Below, one piece after another: positions 57,031 to 64,000 of a DNA stretch of 64,000 nt. The translations under genes and the position numbers were made by a program. Source of the DNA: Deinandra increscens subsp. villosa (lineage: Eukaryota; Streptophyta; Magnoliopsida; Asterales; Asteraceae); the NCBI GenBank assembly GCA_039602395.1, contig JBCNJP010000025.1, forward strand, positions 43,970,980-44,034,979, read 5' to 3'. Numbering within the stretch: position 1 is the first letter of the stretch; each line of letters begins with the position of its first letter. A model generated the notes under the pieces. It did no database searches and was not told the DNA's origin. It saw only the letters and a list, made by a program, of their open reading frames with translations.

Positions 57031-57566
57031 TGAAAACACGATTCGTCCCGATCTAGTGATTTGTACACCGAAAATGAGATCGAAAGTTCACCGAAACTCA
57101 AGAACACAAAACGTAAATTAAACTCAGTTTATAGCTCGAATCGGATCAACGATTACATGAATAGACTCGTTAACAGTTCATAATCATGATCCTAACATCA
57201 ATTCGGATCAGAAAAACAAAATCGAAAACTTCTCCCTCTCTATGAAAGTTGAACTCAAAACTGTTGTGCCGAGATACCCACGTCCGAACTCCAAAACAGA
57301 TATATATATAAAACCAACTTGTGAGTGCCGAACTCCTAGTTCGGAGGCAGTTCTTGAGTGTTCCGAACTCCAAATTCGGCGAACATTCGGATGGCCTTCA
57401 TTCTTTGTTTTACGTAACACAAATATAAGAGTTTTACTAAATCAAAATCAAGCCCTCCACTTTAATAGATTGATACTTTCCACCACTAACCTTGATTTAA
57501 CTATTCTAACTATATCAACTAACACTAACTGGAATACACACACGTCACACATATTTTGCACCAACA
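57031..57566 (-). mobile_element. E4: 5' LTR
   Basis: 536 bp, TGAAAACACGAT to GCACCAACA (minus strand starts TGTTGGTGC). Contains a TATATATATATC box near 57300 and several TTCGGA/TCCGAA motifs. The right edge lies inside the E5 gag, suggesting E4 inserted into it. Confidence 0.7.
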
Positions 57567-58460
57567 AGGTTCAAGTTCAAACTTTCAAAAAGAAGTCAAA
57601 GGCTGCTATTCCTAAAGTGCAGAGTGTTCAGATAAACAAGGGAAAACAGCAACTTCCAAAGAATAAAATTTCTTCATGTTCTTCAAGGAATGATCTTTAT
57701 TCTTTGGGAGGTTCTTCTTGTGATTTTAATGATACACCACGAGGTTTTTCTATACCATGAGGTTTTTCTATACCAAGAGGTTTTTCTTCCAAGAAGATAA
57801 AAACATATGATTTTTATGACATTTTCTTTTACCTGAGAGATTTTGGTTATTCTTATGATTATTATGACAACCCAAAGTACTTTAAAGTTCAGCACCCGGT
57901 AAATGAAATATTATCTGATGATGGCTCCGGTAAATGAAATATTATCTGATGATGGCTCGATGAATTAGTTTCATCGACGAAAAAAATGTTATCCATGTCG
58001 TCAACGAGGAAATATAACCTCATATTGTCCCACGACTGCTAACACAAAACCATTTGTTGGTTTAAATGTAAAATATGTTGATACAAATGGCAAGATTTTT
58101 AGTGAGCCACACTCCATAACTGGTGCATTTTCTGAGACGAAGAAATTTGTTAACCATGTGGGTGATAAACTCAATTTTGTTGATAAAATTACTGGTTCAT
58201 GTTTTTACAAAGAAAAATGATGTGGAGCCTGAAAGTTATCTCAAAGGCCAACAGTGATTATGTTGAAGTCACCGGGCGACCCGAGGCTGTTAACTCGGAT
58301 TGAACCCAAAGGCATTAATGTTTATCTGGTGTTCGCAGGTTTCTTCAAGAAGACCTATTAGCATGAGTTGCTGATAGTGAAGAATATGCTCAAGTTAGCG
58401 TTTCAAAAGCATTGATCTTTCTTAAATTTTTTAAAATGGGTTTTTCTTTAATAATACATG
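57567..58460 (+). pseudogene. E5 gag C-terminal part
   Basis: Starts inside the protein (VQVQTFKKKSKAAIPKVQS) and holds a frame to 57760, where a stop falls in a triplicated GAGGTTTTTCTATACCA unit. A 38-bp stretch near 57895-57960 (GGTAAATGAAATATTATCTG) is duplicated. A degenerate knuckle CYPCRQRGNITSYC near 57990-58030 has Asn in place of His. Further frame to about 58220 (VNHVGDKLNF), then stops. Confidence 0.7.
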
Positions 58461-59990
58461 GAAAGGTAATCGTGTCGGTCAATCAATTTTCTTTTCTTTT
58501 CAAGTATTTTTTATATGTGGCAGTTGTATATATTTTTAGGGGGAGAAAATTCAAAAAGCTAAAATAGTGTGTGTTTGTTGAGAAGGCTAAAAGTTAAATA
58601 ATAGAATTTGTTGAACTTAAGGGGGGAGAAAGTGATATGAAAAATAAAAAAACATGAAAAAATCAAAAATGGAAAATTGATCCGAAAAAAGTGAGAAATG
58701 ATGGTACATCAACATATACGTTTATGTTGCATGTATAGAATAAGTCTTTAGGCTGTAGGTTCTTGCATGATCTATGAATGTGCATGCTAATCTGATATTT
58801 GCAAGTAAGATATAAACATAAAGTTTGCCTGATGATTTTGGTGATTCGCTTCTTGATGAATGTAAAAATTGAATATGAGATATCCTGATGAATGCATGTT
58901 TTTATTTTGAAAGATTTAAATTTGTTTTGCTTTCTTTAATAATATATGACCAAATTACTGGACTATCTCTGCGTATCAAAAATTTCGACATGCTAGGGAG
59001 TCATTGGGTTTTTGACCAGACTTTGGGCTCTCTCTGCGTACTCACAAGGTCGACCTGAGAATGAAAGTCTTAAACACTTTAATTTTTTTGATTTTCTTTA
59101 TTTTCTCAAATACTTGGGATTTCTCTGTGTGTCCACAAGACCGACTTGATTGCTAAGTATTTGGGTTTCTACTTTATTTTTGCATGGCTCATCAATGATG
59201 ATTAAATCTCTAATAAAGTTTGTTACTATGTGATATAACAAGATGACTTTACGGTATATCTGATAGAGTGGGGAATGGGTTGTCGGTGCATGATAATATT
59301 ACCTTAATTATATCTGAAAACGATAAATATGATTTTTTCATGCTAATATAAACATAAATGTTGTATTTGCGATCATCTTGGCCTGCATGCAAATTAGGAC
59401 TGAAATTGTAATGTGCTAGATGTTTATGACTGATATGATCTCACGTCGTGATCTTTCTCACAAAACAAAAATAGAGTTTAATTTTGTAATGCATTTGTGT
59501 TTCATTTCAGAAAAGTCAAAAAGATTTATTGGTGTGTTTTTCCATAAACTCTAGAAAATCCAAAAATATTTTATGTGTATTTTGATATAAAGTTTTTAAA
59601 AGCCAAAAATATTTTGTTTCTTAATTGTTTTCGACCGATCGAAATGTGATACGATAGAATATTAAAATCAATATATCTTGGTTCTCCGAAGGAGATTTTG
59701 GCCCAAGATTTAAATTATGTTGGTCAGGTGAAAAAGAAAAAACACACTTCAGTCTTTTGAAGATGCAGGTTAAAGACATGACTCAAGCATGGTGAAATGG
59801 GGAGTTTGTTAGTAGCTAATGAAAGCTCCATGTATAAGTGCCTCAGTGATATGGTCCTGTTCCAGCCATGCAAGCTCTGGTGCAACTTAGTTCAAGATTT
59901 AGAGTTGAAGATCAATCACGCACAAAAGATCAGCTTTTGAAGATTTGAGTTATGAAGATTGGCACATACATCACACGTTAAAGGGGGGTT
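58221..59990 (+). other. E5 3' non-coding region
   Basis: Sense-strand counterpart of 39367-41140 and 51540-53243. It has purine tracts (AGGGGGAGAAAAT near 58540, AAGGGGGGAGAAAG near 58620), the hairpin array, and a final tract TTAAAGGGGGG at 59979-59988 before the LTR. Confidence 0.75.
58949..59163 (+). ncRNA. E5 array of three hairpins
   Basis: Unit 1, 58949-59009: ACCAAAT/ATTGGGT, six of seven pairs, partly decayed. Unit 2, 59018-59070: AGACTTT/AAAGTCT. Unit 3, 59107-59163: CAAATACTT/AAGTATTTG, nine perfect pairs. Conserved CTCTGCGT or CTCTGTGT and CGAC lie between the arms. Apical GUC-CACAA-GAC in unit 3 replaces GCC-UACC-GGC of E4 H3, a compensatory C-G to U-A change. Confidence 0.75.
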
Positions 59991-60336
59991 TGTAGTGCAT
60001 AGTCCTTGTGTCGTACGATGTATCTAGTCATTGTATAGTTAGTTGCTTGAGTGTTCAGTTTGAGTGCATGTAAATTGCGCAGGAGAATTAGAGCCATCGA
60101 ATGAGTGGCGAATGACCACCGAATAAAGTCATTCGGTGGGCACCACATTCGGTGGCAGCTCAACTGTAAATAGTGAGCTCATTCTCCACATTTAGAACTT
60201 TTGGAGAGTTGTTTTCATTCAGTGAGATTTGTGTCTGCCCAGTTTCATTCGGTGATCAATACAACAACACTTTATTTACTGATTTTGAACTATTCTAAGC
60301 TTGAAACACTGAACAAGATCCGTTCCAATAACTTGC
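59991..60336 (+). mobile_element. E5: 3' LTR
   Basis: About 346 bp, TGTAGTGCATAG to AACTTGCA after a purine tract. Contains four or more CATTCGGTG motifs in place of the TGGTCCG motif of E1/E2. The end (AAGATCCGTTCC) resembles other family members. The right boundary is approximate. Confidence 0.65.
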
Positions 60337-60344
60337 ATGCTTTC

Positions 60345-61660
60345 AACATTTGGATTTGAGACATGAAGCATTGGATCTCGGGCCAGTTTACATTGCTTAT
60401 AAATGTAATGAAGTATTGTGGATTCCCATGTACTCTACAGATAGCCAAAGCATCCTAGTAGTGTTTGTACATGTACCTCGGGCCACCAGTAAATGAAGAT
60501 GGAAGAAAAGTTCTTCTCCAAACGGACTGGCCTTCAGTGTCGCCTCTTAGAATAGCTTCATGCACACCTTGCAGCAGCCCCGTCATAAATAAATTCTTGT
60601 GTTTCCGAATGTAGTCAAGACGGTTCTGCTCTATGCAAATGTATACATCCGCTATATATTGCTCTAAAAGCCTGCCACTTCGTAGCAATAATGAGTAAAT
60701 GTTCTGCCAGTCATGGTGTTAATAGCTGTAAAACTTATTCATTGTAAGCTGCTTCTTTTCAGAAACCGTATGAACTTTTAAATCTTGTGACCATCCGCTA
60801 TCACTAAACGGGAAGAGTAGTGGATACTACAGGTACATGTAAGAGGGGTGCAACTTGCTTATCCTCCTCGGGACGTTATCTCTTTGATGGATAATAATAT
60901 CATAGTCATCAGAAACATTGTCATCACCGAATACAATTGAACCAATGCAACCTGTTGCTGGTAAGTCATACGAACGTTCGTTTTGGAACGAAAAAATCGT
61001 ATCGAGAACTTGAGCACGTCAGAAGAAAGACACGTATCTCTTGCATGTCAAAACAACCTAACCAACTCATTGTTTCTTTCCAACATACGTAATACCTCAA
61101 GGGCTACCTATGGCCGTAGTTTTTGTTTTCTATCGTTATAAAAAATTCAAAGCCTAATGGTCACTTCACTCTCGGTATCATACACATATAACTGCAGAAA
61201 ACACAGTTGTTTGTTCTCATCAGGGAAAACACTCCCTACACGATGACAAATATGCCCCTCAACTTTATAAACATACAAAGCATAACCGTCGTTTACATCG
61301 TTATCCACTTTAGAACCAAACGATGTCATCTCAAACATCAAATTTTAGCGACGTATGTTATGTAGAAAATGTGAGTCCTCAAGAAGCCGTTTTAACCTAG
61401 GCGGTGGCATGTTCGGAAAGCACAACCAAGAACTTCCACCCCTACAACATTGGTTTGTATTTAGGAGGACCAATGCTTGTTGAAGAAGCCAATTTTTCCT
61501 CAGGCCAGAAGTAGGCAAAGCAGAAAGGGCAAACATATATACAGTCAACGCAGTCAACATACAAAGAAGAGATAGAAGATTTATGACTAAGAAAGCTAGC
61601 ATGTGTATTGATTTTCCTAGAGGTCTGACAACCTAAAATGTCATCAGAAGGTGCATGGTG
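60345..61660 (-). pseudogene. Helitron Rep/helicase N-terminal remnant
   Basis: Multi-frame homology on the minus strand to plant Helitron proteins. In order: CPFCFAYFWPEEKL (61560 region), MPPPRLKRLLEDSHFL, MTSFGSKVD with FLQLYVYDTESEV, GDDNVSDDYDIII, HPSYMYL, SLLLRSGRLLEQYIADVY, and SSFTGGPRYMYKHY, then DALAICRVHGNPQYF down to about 60370. Several stops and shifts. The helicase domain is missing; the E5 LTR lies where the Rep domain would continue. Confidence 0.85.
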
Positions 61661-63000
61661 TGCGTATGGTGTATATAAAAATATGATAATATTGATGACA
61701 CAGTTTTGTACGTAAGCTTTTACATTTATAAACACATAATCTTAAAAATACTATTTCACCACATTCACGGGCAAGTGCACCCATTGTGGAGCAGTATAGT
61801 ATGGGCAAGATTCCTAGGTTCTATGGATATAAGGGAAAGAGAGTCTTTTTGGTAAAGAGTCTTCATCGATGACTTGGCCAAGATGTATTTTATACTTTGG
61901 AGGAAGATGGTTAGATATGTAAATATAAAAATAAATATAAATATAAAGGTGGGGTTATAACGTATTCAGTCAAAGATAGTATTACTTGGGGAATTATCAA
62001 TGGCGAAGTTAATAATCTGTTTGTTTATATCTTTTCCTTAAGATTATTACTTTCCAGATGAGGAGGACCGCTTTTTAGCATGGAACCCTGTCTCACGTTC
62101 CTCTCGTCTACCAAAAAGGATCGTAAGAGGACCGCTCTGGAAGTAAAAAATAAAGTAAGGGTAATTGTAATATAGTTGTAGGGTCCGATGAGTTGTCGGC
62201 TCCCTTACACTCGAACACGTTGTCATGAACCAAAAGGGGACCAACCCACGCATCTGATTAAGTTATTAAGAAAAACATCTTCATAAGGGACTAAGGTTCG
62301 TTTTCTCCACGCACCGCTTTCGTACAAACATGGGAAGTCATAACTAGAGCCAAGTTCACAAACATGTATCTCACCGACTTCCAAGTGACAAAATATTACT
62401 AACCCTTATCCCAAGCAATACCATCAGGCCGTAGTTAGCGTGAAAGTCGTGTTTGTTTACATAGACATAAAACTCACGAATGTAGTACTTTACGTGGGGT
62501 GCGAGTCACCGTTAGAATCATGCATCATTCCCCAGTCGGGTGTCACAATTCTGACTGATGAGCTTTCGACTTTTCAAGTGGTCTGTAATACTCAAGGTAC
62601 ATTTGTTCAAAAGAGTTAGAAAATACACTTTTAATAGAAAGAGTTTTCACAAAATCAAATACTCTTACATTAAGGTAAGTTTATAAACATATCTTTACCA
62701 ACCCGCCAATATTTGTTTTCCCCAAGTAAGTTTAAGAATTTAGCTGAGTATAAGCATGGCTTTAGGAATTTGCTTAAAAGAAGATGAGAGATTCATAGAC
62801 GAATACAAAATCGAATTCTATTAAGATAAACTTCTTACAATCTTGATATATAACGACAACCCCGAAAACAAAGCTCAAAAGATAGTATAAGGAGATGAAA
62901 ATGAGGGTGAAGCTTAAGCCAAAGCTTGACAATTATGAGGAGTATTTGCTGCCTTTTATAGGCAGAAAACAATGTTGGGCATGGGTCGTTCCTGGCAGGG
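61661..63000. other. No gene recognised
   Basis: Could include upstream parts of the decayed Helitron, but I see no motif. Short frames at 62047-62253 and elsewhere lack family features. Confidence 0.4.
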
Positions 63001-63001
63001 C

Positions 63002-63246
63002 ACGGGCCGTGCTTGTCAGTTGATCAGCAGGAGGATTCTTGGATTAGGCGACGAGCCGTGTGAGATCAGTGGCACGGGCCGTGCGTGGAAGAGGTCAGTG
63101 GCAGGGGCCGTGTGGGATCAGCGGCACGGGCCGTGTGTGGCATAGGTCAGTGGCACGGGCTGTGTGGGATCAGCGACATGGGCCGTGTGGAGTCAGGAGC
63201 AGAAGTCAACTCATCTGGACTTCACTAGAGGCAGGCACGGGCCATG
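63002..63246. repeat. GC-rich irregular tandem repeat (CACGGGCCGTG)
   Basis: Seven copies or variants of the palindrome-like CACGGGCCGTG within 245 bp, usually preceded by GATCAGTGG or GATCAGCGG. Much more GC-rich than its surroundings. Confidence 0.8.
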
Positions 63247-64000
63247 CCTTAGGCCAAAATTCTGGAACTTTGCTTGTTTCTTCGTGTTTTCTTCATTTTC
63301 CATTTCTTTTGTGATTTTGGACCTGGATAATACTGAAAACTAAAAAGGAAACATTATTTCATTGTTCCGGTAATAGTTAGTTAGTTTTTGTCCTTTTTGT
63401 GGGGAATATTTTTGTATAAAATATGTATATTTGATCGTGTATCAAACATCCCCACACTTAGATCTTTGCTTTTCCTCAAGCAAAACCCAAATGGTCAAGA
63501 TTTACCATACCTAAGGATAAATATAAGTTTTCATTTGCAATCTTGTGTCAAGAAACTCGTTTTCCATCTACTTCCACCTTTTCTCTCTTTTTGCCATGTT
63601 TATTTTATTTTTAGTCAAATATTAAAAGATACATATAAAGTTACTAGAAAGTTTAGGTTTATTCAACCAAGTGCACCTCACAAGTGATCACTCGACTCTC
63701 GGGGTTAGTATATATACAGACTTTTGAGTGGCCACTCATACTGAAGTAGGATTAAGCAAGAGTCATAGGCTTGGTGTGAGATCAAACCTCCACAGATCTC
63801 GTCGGATTCCATGTAAACATCACTAGGGCTTAAGGGTTTGAAAGGGTAGGTTTTGGCCTAGGGTTTGGAAGTGTTTGGTTAAAAAGGGCTAAAGTTGAAA
63901 ATTATGATCCTTTTCTAAAAGCTTTGTGTGACTCTAACGTTTTTCAAGGGCTTTTTCTTGAGTTTGCCCTTAACAAATATATATATATATATATATATAT
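63247..64000. other. Probable LTR-element non-coding sequence, ends in (TA)n
   Basis: The phrase CATCCCCACACTTAGATC followed by TTTTCCTCAAGCAAAAC near 63448-63486 resembles a stretch I associate with gypsy elements; from memory only. From 63976 to the window end is (TA)n. No gene. Confidence 0.4.

Noticed and set aside
60455..60688. A host gene of unknown function on the minus strand
   Set aside because: Neighbouring frames (SSFTGGPRYMY, LLLRSGRLLEQYI, FLQLYVYDTE) identify a Helitron Rep remnant.

Overview
The window is plant nuclear DNA. It holds one spliced host gene, and nearly everything else is nested transposable elements. The long LTRs beginning TGTCACACCC, the density of Ty3 and Ty1 elements, and the asterid-like residues of the host protein suggest a eudicot, most likely Asteraceae. 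That assignment is from memory of such sequences, not from a search.

Host gene: 14337-29386 (+) encodes a FHIT-type diadenosine-polyphosphate hydrolase (HIT motif HVHIHIV). It has six inferred coding exons and gives 195 codons with no stop. Two features stand out. One intron (15457-15811) has a perfect U12-type AT-AC donor, and the reading frame around it implies a 3-nt exon, GTC, at 15454-15456. The next intron is 12.1 kb long and contains a SINE, a run of microsatellite-flanked MITEs, an AT-rich field of TTACATATGTAA palindromes and a complete Ty1/copia element. That copia (20685-27162, target duplication ATAAT) is itself interrupted by two MITEs with clean 9-bp and 8-bp target duplications.

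Left flank (1-14236): non-coding repeat-derived DNA; a short TRIM-type LTR joined at a primer-binding site to a 3-kb gypsy-type LTR that carries two tRNA-like pol III promoter remnants; a minus-strand Ty1/copia gag-pol truncated by that LTR; its 5' LTR containing a 0.68-kb foldback element; and a hAT fragment with a BED zinc finger.

Right flank (29905-64000): a gypsy element with long LTRs and gag but no pol; a LINE 3' fragment; then five partial or complete copies (E1-E5, both strands) of a retroelement that encodes only a very large Gag (UBN2-like N-terminus, coiled coil, zinc knuckles) and no protease, integrase or reverse transcriptase. This matches the TR-GAG class of non-autonomous LTR elements. 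A decayed Helitron Rep gene and a GC-rich tandem repeat follow. A 500-bp run of N lies at 38501-39000.

The most interesting signal is in the 3' non-coding part of the gag-only elements. Three separate copies (E2, E4, E5) each carry three tandem hairpins of about 50-65 nt. Loop sequences are conserved, but stem arms differ between hairpins and between copies while staying complementary. There are compensatory and G-U-preserving changes, and several apical loops fit GNRA. This looks like a selected RNA structure in a retroelement, for which I know no description.
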